DNA of 64,000 nucleotides from Dyella flava (GTDB lineage Bacteria > Pseudomonadota > Gammaproteobacteria > Xanthomonadales > Rhodanobacteraceae). How positions within the stretch are numbered: position 1 is the first letter of the stretch; every line of letters starts with the position of its first letter. The position numbers and the translations under genes were made by a program. A model generated the notes under the pieces. It had not been told where the DNA came from. It saw only the letters and a list, made by a program, of their open reading frames with translations, and did no database searches. Of this stretch, positions 8,439 to 17,661 are shown one piece after another. Location: NCBI RefSeq assembly GCF_016904955.1, contig NZ_JADIKE010000036.1, positions 14,021 to 78,020 of the forward strand, written 5' to 3'.

Positions 8439-9697
8439 CGTCGACCGTATTCCCCGAGACCATCGAGTGGGAGAACGAAGGCACCAGCCGCATCCCGTTG
8501 ATGGCGTACACCGACGAGGCGATCTACAGGAAGGAGCTGGAACGATTCTTCTACGGTAAGCATTGGTGCTATGTCGCACTGGAAGCGGAGATCCCGAACC
8601 CCGGCGACTTCGTTCGCACCTCGATTGGCGAGCGGTCCGTCATCGTGGTTCGCGGCAAGGACGGCAAGGTCAATGTGATCGAGAATGCATGCGCGCATCG
8701 CGGCATGGCATTCTGCAGGGCACGTAACGGCAACCAGAAAGACGGGTTTACCTGCCCGTACCACCAGTGGAATTACTCGCTGGAGGGCGATCTGCAGGGC
8801 GTTCCGTTCCGGCGCGGCGTGAAGCAGGACGGCAAGGTGCACGGCGGCATGCCGCCCGACTTCAGCATGCAGGACAACGGCCTGACCAAGCTGAAGGTCG
8901 CTACGCGCGGCGGGGTCATCTTTGCGTCTTTCGACCACGAGATCGAATCGTTCGAGGATTACCTGGGTCCGACGATCCTGCATTACTTCGACAGGACGTT
9001 TAACGGCCGCCAACTGAAAATTCTCGGCTATAACCGGCAGCGCATCCCGGGCAACTGGAAGCTGATGCAGGAAAACATCAAGGACTCGTATCACCCCGGT
9101 CTGCTGCATACGTGGTTCGTCACCTTCGGCATCTGGCGTGCCGACAACCACTCGGCGCTGAAGATGGATGCGCACCACCGGCACGCCGCGATGATCACCA
9201 CGAGAGGCAATGCGCTCAAGGCGTCGGAAGTGTCGAAGGTTGCAAGCTTCAAGGAAGACATGCGGCTCAACGACGCCCGCATCCTGGATGTCGTGATGGA
9301 ACCGTGGTGGGACGGTGCGACCACGGTGATGACGACCATTTTCCCGAGCGCCATCCTGCAGCAATCGGTCAACAGCCTCTCGATGCGACAGATCCAGCCA
9401 AACGGATTCGGCTCCTTCGATTTCGTCTGGACGCACTTCGCGTTCGAGGACGATTCCGAGGAGATGATCCAGCGACGACTGCGGCAAGCCAACCTGTTCG
9501 GACCGGCGGGCTTCGTTTCGGCCGATGATGGTGAAGTGATCGAATTTTCCCAGTCATCGTTCGAAACCAGGCCGTCTGAGCAGGCACTGGCCGTGCTGGG
9601 CGGACATGAGATCGGCGACACCGACCACATGGTGAGCGAAACGCTCATCCGCGGCATGTACCGCTACTGGCGCGAAGTCATGGAGGCATCGGAATGA
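8435..9697 (+). CDS. nagG: Salicylate 5-hydroxylase, large oxygenase subunit
   Basis: A 420-residue Rieske non-heme iron oxygenase alpha subunit. The Rieske [2Fe-2S] ligands are C86-x-H88 and C107-x2-H110. The mononuclear iron site is in [12 protein letters not shown] (D217, H220, H225). The match to NagG as I recall it is strong over the whole length ([33 protein letters not shown]). With NagH, NagAb and NagAa it would hydroxylate salicylate to gentisate. It overlaps both neighbours by 4 bp. Other monooxygenating substrates, such as substituted salicylates, cannot be excluded. Confidence 0.88.
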   Translation: MTSTVFPETIEWENEGTSRIPLMAYTDEAIYRKELERFFYGKHWCYVALEAEIPNPGDFVRTSIGERSVIVVRGKDGKVNVIENACAHRGMAFCRARNGNQKDGFTCPYHQWNYSLEGDLQGVPFRRGVKQDGKVHGGMPPDFSMQDNGLTKLKVATRGGVIFASFDHEIESFEDYLGPTILHYFDRTFNGRQLKILGYNRQRIPGNWKLMQENIKDSYHPGLLHTWFVTFGIWRADNHSALKMDAHHRHAAMITTRGNALKASEVSKVASFKEDMRLNDARILDVVMEPWWDGATTVMTTIFPSAILQQSVNSLSMRQIQPNGFGSFDFVWTHFAFEDDSEEMIQRRLRQANLFGPAGFVSADDGEVIEFSQSSFETRPSEQALAVLGGHEIGDTDHMVSETLIRGMYRYWREVMEASE

Positions 9698-10170
9698 TGA
9701 CGAACTTCAACGACTGGATGGCGCTCACCCGACTCTACGCGGACTATGCGAGCGCCGTGGACTCCGGCAACTGGAACCTGTGGCCGGAATTCTTCACCGA
9801 ACAGTGCGTCTACCGTGTGCAGCCACGGGAAAACTTCGAGCGCGGATTTCCGCTGGCGACACTTGCCTTCGAAAGCAAACAGATGCTCGAGGATCGGGTC
9901 TACGGTATCCAGGAGACGCTGTTTCACGATCCGTACTATCAGCGGCACATAGTGAGCGCCCCACTTCTGCACAAGGTCGATGACGGCCGCATCTACAGCG
10001 AAGCCAACTACGTCGTGATCCGCACCAAGCTGAGCCAGCTGTCGACCGTGTTCAACGCGGGCCGCTATCTCGACGAAATCGTAGCGACGCCCGACGGGCT
10101 GAAGTTCGCCTCGCGCCTGGTGATCTACGACAGCGAGATGATTCCAAACTCCCTTATCTATCCGATCTGA
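9694..10170 (+). CDS. nagH: Salicylate 5-hydroxylase, small oxygenase subunit
   Basis: A 158-residue beta subunit of a ring-hydroxylating oxygenase, with a SnoaL/NTF2-like fold. The start [20 protein letters not shown] and the central [17 protein letters not shown] fit NagH-type subunits, which are structural partners of the alpha subunit. It overlaps nagG by 4 bp (ATGA at 9694-9697); a second ATG follows at once at 9697. It is followed 2 bp later by the Rieske ferredoxin gene. Confidence 0.85.
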   Translation: MMTNFNDWMALTRLYADYASAVDSGNWNLWPEFFTEQCVYRVQPRENFERGFPLATLAFESKQMLEDRVYGIQETLFHDPYYQRHIVSAPLLHKVDDGRIYSEANYVVIRTKLSQLSTVFNAGRYLDEIVATPDGLKFASRLVIYDSEMIPNSLIYPI

Positions 10171-10172
10171 CC

Positions 10173-10499
10173 ATGAATACCAACACAACTTCTTCGTGGC
10201 AGGACGCTATCGCAGTCGATGACGTGCCGGCCGATGATGTGGTCGGCGTGATCGTCGCCGGAAAGGATGTCGCCATCTACAGCGTGGACGGCGAGATCTT
10301 CGCCTCCAGCAACCTGTGCACGCACGGTAACGCCCGCCTTTGCGACGGCTTTCTTGAAGGCCACGAAATCGAATGCCCCTTGCATCAGGGAAAGTTCGAC
10401 GTTCGCTCGGGCAAGCCGACTTGCGCCCCGGTGACCGAGGCTATCCGGACTTATCCCATCAAGATCGAGAACGGCCGCGTTTACGTCGCTTTTGAGTAG
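10173..10499 (+). CDS. nagAb: Rieske ferredoxin of salicylate 5-hydroxylase
   Basis: A 108-residue soluble Rieske [2Fe-2S] ferredoxin. Ligand motifs [12 protein letters not shown] (C-x-H) and CPLHQGKFD (C-x2-H) lie in the central third. It carries electrons from the NagAa reductase to the NagG/NagH oxygenase. Length and motif spacing are normal. In known naphthalene pathways the ferredoxin is shared by two oxygenases; only one oxygenase is present here. Confidence 0.88.
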   Translation: MNTNTTSSWQDAIAVDDVPADDVVGVIVAGKDVAIYSVDGEIFASSNLCTHGNARLCDGFLEGHEIECPLHQGKFDVRSGKPTCAPVTEAIRTYPIKIENGRVYVAFE

Positions 10500-10536
10500 G
10501 CATGTGCTTCGCCCGGACACACACGAGAGGGTTTCG

Positions 10537-11601
10537 ATGCCATCGCACTTTGATTTCTTCTGCCATTCGCCCACCGTCATGTTTGGTGCCGGCCGCGCGA
10601 CCCAGGTGGCTGCACGACTGCGCGAACTGGGGCGCTCACGGGCGCTCGTCGTCACCACCGATTCGGGACAGCGGCGTTACGCGCCGGTGATCGAGTCGCT
10701 GCAGGACATGGCCAAGGCGAGCTTTGCCGGCGCGCAGCCACACTGCCCGATTGAGGTGGCGAATGCGGCGCTCGATGTGTTCCATCAACGAGCATGTGAT
10801 GCCGTCATCACCATCGGCGGCGGTTCGACCATCGGCCTCGGCAAGTACATCGCGGTCGAAACCGGTGCGCCACATATCGCATTGCCGACTACGCTCTCGG
10901 GGTCGGAGATGACCCCGCTGTTCGGCGTGCTGGTGGACGGTGAAAAGCGCAATCGGCGCGAATCCAGGGCGCTGGCCAACACCGTCATTGTCGATCCGAT
11001 GCTGGCGCAATCGCTACCGATCCGCGAGACCGCAACGACCGGCATGAATGCGCTCGCGCATTGCATCGAAGCACTCTATGTTCCCAAGAGCAATCCCCTG
11101 ACCAGCCAGCTCGCGCTGACCGGGATCGACATGCTCTACCGCGCCCTGAAGCAACTGGCGATCGAGCCAAGCAGCCGGGAAGCCCGCACCCAGGCTGCCT
11201 ATGGCGCAACGATTGGCGGCTTGATGGTCAACTCGGTGGGCATCGGCATGCATCACCGGATCTGCCACATACTGGGTGGGCGCTTCAAGCTACCTCACGG
11301 CGAGTCCAACTGCGTTGTGCTGCCGTATGTGCTGGCCTATAACGCGTCGGCAATCGCGGAAGCCTGCACGACGATGGAGTCGCTGATGGGCACTCATCCC
11401 GCCGTGGCGCTGCATCGGCTCGCGCGCGAGCTGCGGGTTCCCACCTCGCTACGTGAACTGGGCGTTCCGGCCGACAGTATCGCCGTTATAGCCGCCGAGT
11501 CTTTCCACCACATTGATCACAATCCGTTGCCTGTTGACGAGGCGGCTGTGTTGAAGTTGCTGCAAGCTGCATGGACTGGACAGGAGCCGTCCGTGATGTA
11601 A
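10537..11601 (+). CDS. Maleylacetate reductase-type dehydrogenase
   Basis: A 354-residue protein of the iron-alcohol-dehydrogenase superfamily, closest in motifs to maleylacetate reductases: PTVMFGAGRA, ITIGGGSTIGLGKYIA, LPTTLSGSEMTP, TTGMNALAH and MHHRICHILGG. In GMNALAH the position that binds metal in Fe-ADHs (Asp) is Asn, as in maleylacetate reductases, which are considered metal-independent. The ATG at 10537 has GAGAGG 6 nt upstream. Maleylacetate is not an intermediate of the gentisate route, so its last place in this operon is unexpected; it may serve another ring-cleavage product. The family call is firm, the substrate is not. Confidence 0.8.
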   Translation: MPSHFDFFCHSPTVMFGAGRATQVAARLRELGRSRALVVTTDSGQRRYAPVIESLQDMAKASFAGAQPHCPIEVANAALDVFHQRACDAVITIGGGSTIGLGKYIAVETGAPHIALPTTLSGSEMTPLFGVLVDGEKRNRRESRALANTVIVDPMLAQSLPIRETATTGMNALAHCIEALYVPKSNPLTSQLALTGIDMLYRALKQLAIEPSSREARTQAAYGATIGGLMVNSVGIGMHHRICHILGGRFKLPHGESNCVVLPYVLAYNASAIAEACTTMESLMGTHPAVALHRLARELRVPTSLRELGVPADSIAVIAAESFHHIDHNPLPVDEAAVLKLLQAAWTGQEPSVM

Positions 11602-11621
11602 GCAAGCCGTTGCAAAGTGCG

Positions 11622-11655
11622 GAGGCCTATCCCCGCCTATGCGGGGATAGGCCTC
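11622..11655 (+). terminator. Perfect 15-bp hairpin after the nag operon
   Basis: GAGGCCTATCCCCGC and its exact complement enclose the 4-nt loop CTAT, 20 bp after the last stop codon. The T-run of a canonical intrinsic terminator is lacking, so it may be an mRNA-stabilising or REP-like element instead. Confidence 0.55.
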
Positions 11656-12142
11656 TCGCGGAACGCGCCTCTTCTGTGGGATGGGGGATGGCAGAAGCGG
11701 CTCGTTCGTAAACAGCTCGTTGGATTGCATGTCCTGTCGTTGCATGCAACCCCTTCGCTATCGGTCCATGACCTTGCCTTGCTTAATGACTCGCCAGTCG
11801 ATGGATGCACGACGCTGCGGGGCGTCCGGTACGGCACTTAGTTTGCCGTACCGCTCGCCATGGGTCTTGAGCAAAAGTGGCGACTTTTGTGCGAAATGCG
11901 CGGAAGCGCTGCCCTCCTCCCGGCATGCCATGCGTCTGCATACCCGGTTTACCCCCTCCAGCACTCGCAACGCCCTTGAAGCATGCGTTTGCACTTGATG
12001 ACCAAGGACAGGTGAAATCTCTAAATCTTTGTAGTAAATGTTTGTAATACCTATGAGTTTCAGTCTGGCGTCGTGATCAGGGGCAAGCGTCGACACTTAA
12101 CGGGCCGCTAACTACAACACGAAGACCCATTGGGAGTGGACG
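11656..12142. other. Intergenic region without a recognised gene
   Basis: About 490 bp between the nag operon hairpin and the sensor kinase. A reverse reading frame of 112 codons at 11758-12096 is open but has no recognisable domain, no convincing ribosome site and skewed composition. The AT-richer stretch at 12013-12060 could hold the kinase promoter. Confidence 0.4.
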
Positions 12143-15100
12143 GTGGCGAATCGGATCCGGCTGGGTATGGTGTGCATGCTGTGCGAGGGATGGCTATGTG
12201 CTGTCGCCGCTATAACAGGAAGCACTGCGGCAGCTCATCCACCAAACAGCGAATCCGATGACTCCCATCGTGCGCTGCAACAGCGACTCGATCGTCCTTT
12301 AATCGACTTTTCCGACACGCTTTTCACCCCCCAGCAGGGGACCCCCACCGATATCGACCAAATCGCGCAGACACCAGACGGGTTCCTCTGGCTTGGTTGC
12401 GCGGAAGGGCTCGTACGATTCGATGGCGTCAATTTCGTCAGGGATTTCGGCACCACGCTGCCAAACCACGCCGTTTCCTCGATGTTCGTCGATAAAGATG
12501 GCGACTTGTGGGTGGGCTTTTTATACGGCGGCATCGTTCGCCTAAGCCACGGCAAGTTCGAGGCATTCGATGCGGGCCTGCCACCCGGGCACATCATTTG
12601 GTCAATCGTGCAGGATCAGCGCGGCGTTCTCTGGGCGACCTCCGGATTCGGGATCTATCGCCTGACAGGCCATAGATGGACCGAAGTGGGAAGCAACATA
12701 GGTCCGAGCACCCACTCCGTATACGGCCTGGCGGGGACGCTTAATGACGGCAGGCTGTGGGTCGCCAACAACAAGCGAATCTGGTTTCAAAAACCGGGCA
12801 CCGATCAATTTGAGCAAGGCGACAAGGACACGTTGTGGAAATCGAAACTGGGCTTCGACTACACCAAGCTGCCGAAGGAATCGGCCGATGAGATCGAAAA
12901 AATCGTCGCGTCGCCGTCGGGCGTGGGCTTGCGCGCCGTTACGCTCGATGCGAGCGGGGCGCTGTGGTCCGCGTTTAAAGATCCATTCACGCGGTTCCGC
13001 TGGGTGACGTCCCCCGGCGGCAAAAAGGAATACGTGATGGAACCTTTGCCGCACGCCAACAACGCCATCTATACGCCGTTTGCGGATCGCGCGGGCAATA
13101 TATGGCTTGGTGAAGTCGGTGGCCTTGAGCGACTAAGGCCCAATAAAGTGAACGTGCTCGCAGCACCGAACGACATCATCGGTGTGGAAATGAGTCCCGC
13201 CCCGGATGGCGCAATCTGGGTCGGTTCAAATCAGAATTATGGGGTTTATCAGATCAAGGGCGACTCAAGGGTCGCCTGGCCAGCCCTGGGCACGGGCTTG
13301 TCGGCCATAAACCTGGACAAGGCAGGAAATACCTGGTTTCTCAAAGCCACGCTGGATCCGGCCGAGGATGACATCCGCGTTTTGTCGAACGGAGTCATCA
13401 AGCGACTCTCCTATCCGGCGGGCGTCGCCGGCAGTACCACGATAGGTATCGTGGATGATCCCCTCGGGGGCCACCTGCTGGTGACATCAGTAGGCTTCTT
13501 CAGATTGAACGGCGACACATGGACACCTGGCTCAGGTCGGAGCGGACTGCCGAGCGATATGCCGAACCACGTCTATGAAGACGCAAACGGTCGAATCTGG
13601 TTGATGTACGCAGGCAACCGCCTGGCTGTAATCGACGGCGCACACGCTTTTACGTATACCGCTGCGGATGGCCTTGCTGTTGGAAACGTTTCCTCGGTGG
13701 ATATCAAGCCCGATCATTTTTGGGTAGCTGGCGATGATGGTGTTGCGCGATGGGACGGCAAACGCTTTGTCGCGATCACGCTGGCGGGCAACATACCGTT
13801 GCGAAACGCAACGGGGGTAGTGGAAACCCCGCAAGGCGATCTTTGGGTAAACGCCGTAGCCGGTCTATACAAGATTTCCAGCGCCGAGCTCGACCGGGCG
13901 AAGGCCAACCGGGATTATCACGTCAACGCAAGCATGCTTGATCAAGATGACGGCTTGCAGGGTGGAACACAAAACCTGCAACACGGCCAATCGCTCCTGC
14001 AGGGCTCCGACGGCCGCCTGTGGGCCGCCCGGTCTGAAGGCGTTGCATGGATCGATCCATCGCGCATGATGATCAACCCAGTCGCACCTCAAGCCATCGT
14101 GCTGTCGATCAGCGCCGACGGACACGATGAGAGCATGGATGCCTTGTCGCTACCGGCTCTCACCCACGTTCTCCGCATTGCCTATACGGCCCCATCGTTG
14201 TCGATGCCGGAGCGCGTCACCTTCAAGTATCGACTGGATGGTGTTGACCAGGACTGGCAGGACGCAGGTACACGGCGAGAGGCCACCTATACCAATCTCA
14301 GATCAGGCAACTACCACTTCCATGTCATGGCGGCCAACGAGGATGGGATATGGGGCCAACAGGATGCCGTCATACGTTTTCACATCGCCCCCGCCTACTA
14401 CCAGACCTGGTGGTTCATGGCCCTTTGCGTGATTGCGTCGGCGCTGCTTGCCTCGCTTCTTGTCGCATTCCGTATTCATCAACTACAAGCCAGGCTACGC
14501 TTGCAGCTCACTGCCAAGCAGGACGAGCGCGAGCGCATCGCGCGGGAGCTGCATGACACGCTCATGCAGGCCATGTATGCACTCGTACTGCAGGTGCAAA
14601 CCTGGTCGGATAATAGACTTATCGATATCAAGCTTCGTGAAGACATGAGGCATGTCACCGACCTGACCAACAAAATGCTGACTGACGGCCGAGATCGCAT
14701 CTTGGCATTGCGGGATTCATCGGAACTGGAATCCGATCTTGCGCGAATGTTGCGCGAAACCGGTGACGAATTATCTAGGCTCTTTTCCAGCAGATTTTCA
14801 ATCAGAAAATACGGTAACAGCCTGGGTCTACGGTCAGACGTTTTGCACAACGCATTCGAAATTGGCCGGGAAAGCATCCGTAATGCGTTCCTTCACGCCG
14901 AAGCCGGCACCGTTACCGTCATCCTTCGCTTTGACAAGCGCAACTTGACGCTGGTTGTGTGTGATGACGGTATCGGCATCCCGGAGGACATCCTTGCTAC
15001 CGGAGGCAGGGATGGTCATTGGGGGCTTGCCGGCATGCGCGAACGAGCACAGAGCATAGGAGGCAAGTTGAAGATTGCCCGTGGCAGTCATCGTGGCACG

Positions 15101-15202
15101 GAGGTGACATTTACCGTTCCAGCTCGCCACGCCTATGGCACGTTGACGGCTCGATTACGAAGGCATCTGCGTTGGAAACTCCGTCCAGGAGGCCCATCGT
15201 GA
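12143..15202 (+). CDS. Two-component sensor histidine kinase with periplasmic propeller
   Basis: A 1019-residue hybrid-type receptor without its own receiver. After a signal-like N-terminus come Reg_prop propeller repeats (for example TPDGFLWLGCAEGLVRFDGV and AGNIWLGEVGGLERL) up to about residue 650. A Y_Y_Y domain follows (FKYRLDGVDQDWQDAG), then one membrane helix (WWFMALCVIASALLASLL, about residues 756-776). The cytoplasmic HisKA_3 box has phospho-acceptor His near 804 in ARELHDTLMQAM, and a HATPase domain ends the protein (CDDGIGIP, GLAGMRERAQSIGG). It should sense an extracellular ligand and phosphorylate the NarL-type regulator downstream. The start is a GTG with GGGAG upstream. Confidence 0.88.
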   Translation: MANRIRLGMVCMLCEGWLCAVAAITGSTAAAHPPNSESDDSHRALQQRLDRPLIDFSDTLFTPQQGTPTDIDQIAQTPDGFLWLGCAEGLVRFDGVNFVRDFGTTLPNHAVSSMFVDKDGDLWVGFLYGGIVRLSHGKFEAFDAGLPPGHIIWSIVQDQRGVLWATSGFGIYRLTGHRWTEVGSNIGPSTHSVYGLAGTLNDGRLWVANNKRIWFQKPGTDQFEQGDKDTLWKSKLGFDYTKLPKESADEIEKIVASPSGVGLRAVTLDASGALWSAFKDPFTRFRWVTSPGGKKEYVMEPLPHANNAIYTPFADRAGNIWLGEVGGLERLRPNKVNVLAAPNDIIGVEMSPAPDGAIWVGSNQNYGVYQIKGDSRVAWPALGTGLSAINLDKAGNTWFLKATLDPAEDDIRVLSNGVIKRLSYPAGVAGSTTIGIVDDPLGGHLLVTSVGFFRLNGDTWTPGSGRSGLPSDMPNHVYEDANGRIWLMYAGNRLAVIDGAHAFTYTAADGLAVGNVSSVDIKPDHFWVAGDDGVARWDGKRFVAITLAGNIPLRNATGVVETPQGDLWVNAVAGLYKISSAELDRAKANRDYHVNASMLDQDDGLQGGTQNLQHGQSLLQGSDGRLWAARSEGVAWIDPSRMMINPVAPQAIVLSISADGHDESMDALSLPALTHVLRIAYTAPSLSMPERVTFKYRLDGVDQDWQDAGTRREATYTNLRSGNYHFHVMAANEDGIWGQQDAVIRFHIAPAYYQTWWFMALCVIASALLASLLVAFRIHQLQARLRLQLTAKQDERERIARELHDTLMQAMYALVLQVQTWSDNRLIDIKLREDMRHVTDLTNKMLTDGRDRILALRDSSELESDLARMLRETGDELSRLFSSRFSIRKYGNSLGLRSDVLHNAFEIGRESIRNAFLHAEAGTVTVILRFDKRNLTLVVCDDGIGIPEDILATGGRDGHWGLAGMRERAQSIGGKLKIARGSHRGTEVTFTVPARHAYGTLTARLRRHLRWKLRPGGPS

Positions 15203-15494
15203 TGGCCCTATCAAGCATTCAACTGGCGGTGTACCCGGAATTATTCAAGACTCGCCTGGTTAGTGCCAATTAGCAATAAGGCAGGCATCTGAGTTCGATA
15301 ATCCTCATCAATTTTCACAAAATGTGCACGTATGTGACATAGATAACTCGTTGAGCCATATCGATTCCGCCTCCTATGGCACAACCTACCCGAAAGGGCT
15401 ATTGCTCCGCCCTACCCCGTATACGATAGTTGCCCAAAACTCAATATCGGCCTGCATATCGCAGCCAACTTAAAGATGAGCAGAGCAACACGCC

Positions 15495-16130
15495 TTGGAG
15501 CAAGGTACGCACCCTATTCGAATTCTTATCGCTGACGACCATCCCATGATGCGCGATGGTCTGCGCAGTGCCATTACGCTTGAAACAGACATGGAAGTTG
15601 TCGGCGAAGCCATCGACGGCAACGAGGCCATTGCGTTATTCAAAACATTTCGGCCGGACGTTACGCTTATGGATCTGCAAATGCCGAATGTTGATGGCTT
15701 GCAGGCGATTACGGCCATTCGCCAATTCGCACCGGAAGCCTCGATTATCGTATTTACGGTATATCCCGGAGATGCTCGCGTTACGCAAGCACTAACACTG
15801 GGCGCGACATCTTATTTACTGAAATCCGCCAGCCGCCAGGACATCATCGTCGCCATACGCGCGGCGGCCGAAGGCCGGCAAATCATTGCCAAGGAAATCA
15901 GTGCCGATCTTGCAAATCACCGCGGCACTGCGGGGCTGACAGTGCGCGAACTGAGTGTCTTGCGGCTGGTCAAGTCAGGGATGAGCAATCGCGCCATTGC
16001 AGACTCACTGTTTGTGTCTGAGGACACCATCAAGTCGCACATGAAAAGCATCCTTTCGAAACTCGGTGCGTCGGATCGCACACATGCCGTGACCATCGCC
16101 GTCAAACGCGGGTTTCTCGATTCGCTATAA
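15495..16130 (+). CDS. NarL/FixJ-family response regulator
   Basis: A 211-residue regulator. The receiver domain at residues 8-125 has acidic pocket D14-D15, phospho-acceptor D60 in VTLMDLQMP and the conserved K in YLLKSASR. The C-terminal LuxR/GerE helix-turn-helix (about 147-205) reads LTVRELSVLRLVKSGMSN and SEDTIKSHMKSILSKLGASD. It is the evident partner of the HisKA_3 kinase 292 bp upstream. The start is a TTG at 15495 with no strong ribosome site; no other in-frame start keeps the complete receiver. Confidence 0.87.
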   Translation: MEQGTHPIRILIADDHPMMRDGLRSAITLETDMEVVGEAIDGNEAIALFKTFRPDVTLMDLQMPNVDGLQAITAIRQFAPEASIIVFTVYPGDARVTQALTLGATSYLLKSASRQDIIVAIRAAAEGRQIIAKEISADLANHRGTAGLTVRELSVLRLVKSGMSNRAIADSLFVSEDTIKSHMKSILSKLGASDRTHAVTIAVKRGFLDSL

Positions 16131-16139
16131 AAACAGGGA

Positions 16140-17072
16140 CTAAGCCAACTGCGCACCGCGCGCTCGCCGGTAAGCACCCGGGCTGGCACCCATCCTGCGA
16201 GCAAAGATCCGCGTAAAGTGACTTTGGTCTGCGAATCCCGCCGCTAGCGCAACGTCCGCCAACGACAGCTCTTGATCATCAAGCAGTTCAACCGCGCGCT
16301 CTACACGCCGGGTCAATAACCATTGGTGTGGCGTAATACCCAAGCTCTTCTTGAAGGCGCGCACAAATGCGCTAGGTGATAAGCGGCAGGCGTCCGAGAT
16401 CTTTGCCAACGAAACGCCTTCTACAAGATTCTCACTCATAAGCTCCTTCGCGGCCCGCTGTTGCCACGGCGCCAATCCACAGCGCCTCGCTACCAGGCCC
16501 CGGCGCACCCCGCCGTAAGTCAGCAGCAGGTGACCCCGCAGCGCGAGCAGCAAAGAATCGACCACCAGACCATAAGCACGACCGACACAACCGAAATAGG
16601 GAGCAAGTGATAAGCCTATGTTTCGTATGATGGCGTCGTCTGCAACCTGCCCTTGGCGGATGTCCAGCCTCTTGGGGATCTTCCATGAATCGCCATCATC
16701 CAGACCCGATAAGGATGCTCGCGGCACATGGAAGTAAATGGCATGAAACGGTTCGTCAAAATAAAGAGCCGGCCCCTGGGCAAGGTCATAGAAGCAACTG
16801 TTGCCGCCACTGATGGATGCCGAATGAGTCAAGCCATTCCGCAACCAGACCTCGTGATGACGTAAATTCTTTAGATGCAGCGCAATCAGGTAGGCGTCGT
16901 CATCACCGACGCGACCGGTAAGCCCGAGACGATAATTATCGATGCGAATTTCCGTCGCAGCGAGGCCAAACTCTCCTGGGCCTTCGCTGACTAGCGTAGG
17001 TGCATCATTCAGACCGAACGCGCGCGCCAACCGCGCCCCATAGGCACCCTCAACCACGATCGTAACCTCCAC
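16140..17072 (-). CDS. AraC-family transcriptional regulator
   Basis: A 310-residue protein with a C-terminal AraC/XylS DNA-binding domain (about residues 205-305). The second helix-turn-helix is canonical (LSLADVALAAGFADQSHFTRIFARRMGASPG, taken as separate motifs ADVALAAGF and SHFTRIF). The first is ISDACRLSPSAFVRAFKKSLG. The N-terminal 200 residues are a variable ligand or dimerisation part. It starts with GTG and ends 9 bp from the convergent response regulator. A pair of 16-bp direct repeats lies just upstream (17139-17198). The target is unknown; the divergent small gene at 17338 is a candidate. Confidence 0.82.
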   Translation of the reverse strand: MEVTIVVEGAYGARLARAFGLNDAPTLVSEGPGEFGLAATEIRIDNYRLGLTGRVGDDDAYLIALHLKNLRHHEVWLRNGLTHSASISGGNSCFYDLAQGPALYFDEPFHAIYFHVPRASLSGLDDGDSWKIPKRLDIRQGQVADDAIIRNIGLSLAPYFGCVGRAYGLVVDSLLLALRGHLLLTYGGVRRGLVARRCGLAPWQQRAAKELMSENLVEGVSLAKISDACRLSPSAFVRAFKKSLGITPHQWLLTRRVERAVELLDDQELSLADVALAAGFADQSHFTRIFARRMGASPGAYRRARGAQLA

Positions 17073-17138
17073 ATTCGAGACGAAGGTCTAGCCATACCCC
17101 TGACTTCGCAAAGGCGAGTCTATGTTGAACTTACCGAC

Positions 17139-17198
17139 AGCCGTGAGTAACCACTCAATAGGGTGAAATTAGATGGAACGTAAGCCGTGAGTAACCAC
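17139..17198. promoter_or_regulatory. Two 16-bp direct repeats upstream of the AraC gene
   Basis: AGCCGTGAGTAACCAC occurs exactly at 17139-17154 and 17183-17198. Start-to-start spacing is 44 bp, close to four helical turns, and the pair lies between the AraC gene and a divergent small gene. This is the layout of AraC-type binding half-sites; binding is inferred. Confidence 0.5.
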
Positions 17199-17337
17199 AC
17201 GCAACCTAATGCCATCTGCGGCCATCGATAATCCGGCGCCCCCCGAAATCGGGTAATAACTCCCAAAAAATGCAATACATGTGCGCAGGATATTTATAGC
17301 GTGATCTGCACGCCTATAACGACAAAGGTTATCCGCC

Positions 17338-17637
17338 ATGCACGAGGACGTTCGCCTTTCCAGGGCGCTTGAACGCGTTATTCAAGCGCAACAGACTCTC
17401 GAAGAAGCCGAATTCTCTTCGTTTTTGGTATTCGAATCATGCCACTCCATGCTTGCACAAGCACTCGCGGAGTGGATGGGCGACAAGAAAAAGGCGGCCC
17501 ATTGGATGATGATTCGCCGCAGCACTTTCCAGGGAAAGTCCGGTTTCGAATTAATCATTGAAGGCGATATCGACAGACTATGGGAGCACGTCAATGTCGC
17601 AACCGCCCTGCAATGCAGATCGTATAAGGCGTATTAA
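17338..17637 (+). CDS. Small DUF2384 (ParS/MbcA)-like protein
   Basis: A 99-residue protein. Its C-terminal half (KKAAHWMMIRRSTFQGKSGF, then ELIIEGDIDRLWEHV) resembles the toxin-binding domain of ParS/MbcA/Xre antitoxins: a conserved W, a hydrophobic-x-G-x-S/T pattern, and EL-x2-GD. The N-terminal half is helical and lacks an obvious helix-turn-helix. No RES-domain or other toxin is next to it; neighbours are the AraC gene and convergent glmS. It may be an orphan regulator. Similarity was judged by eye only. Confidence 0.55.
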   Translation: MHEDVRLSRALERVIQAQQTLEEAEFSSFLVFESCHSMLAQALAEWMGDKKKAAHWMMIRRSTFQGKSGFELIIEGDIDRLWEHVNVATALQCRSYKAY

Positions 17638-17661
17638 TGCATCGAAACACCAATGCAATCG

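Noticed and set aside
8285..9487. Open frame of 400 codons on the minus strand
   Set aside because: Antisense to nagK and nagG; composition typical of a mirror frame in GC-rich DNA.
11758..12096. Minus-strand frame of 112 codons between nag operon and kinase
   Set aside because: No domain, no good ribosome site, and no partner genes; kept only as a note in the gap entry.
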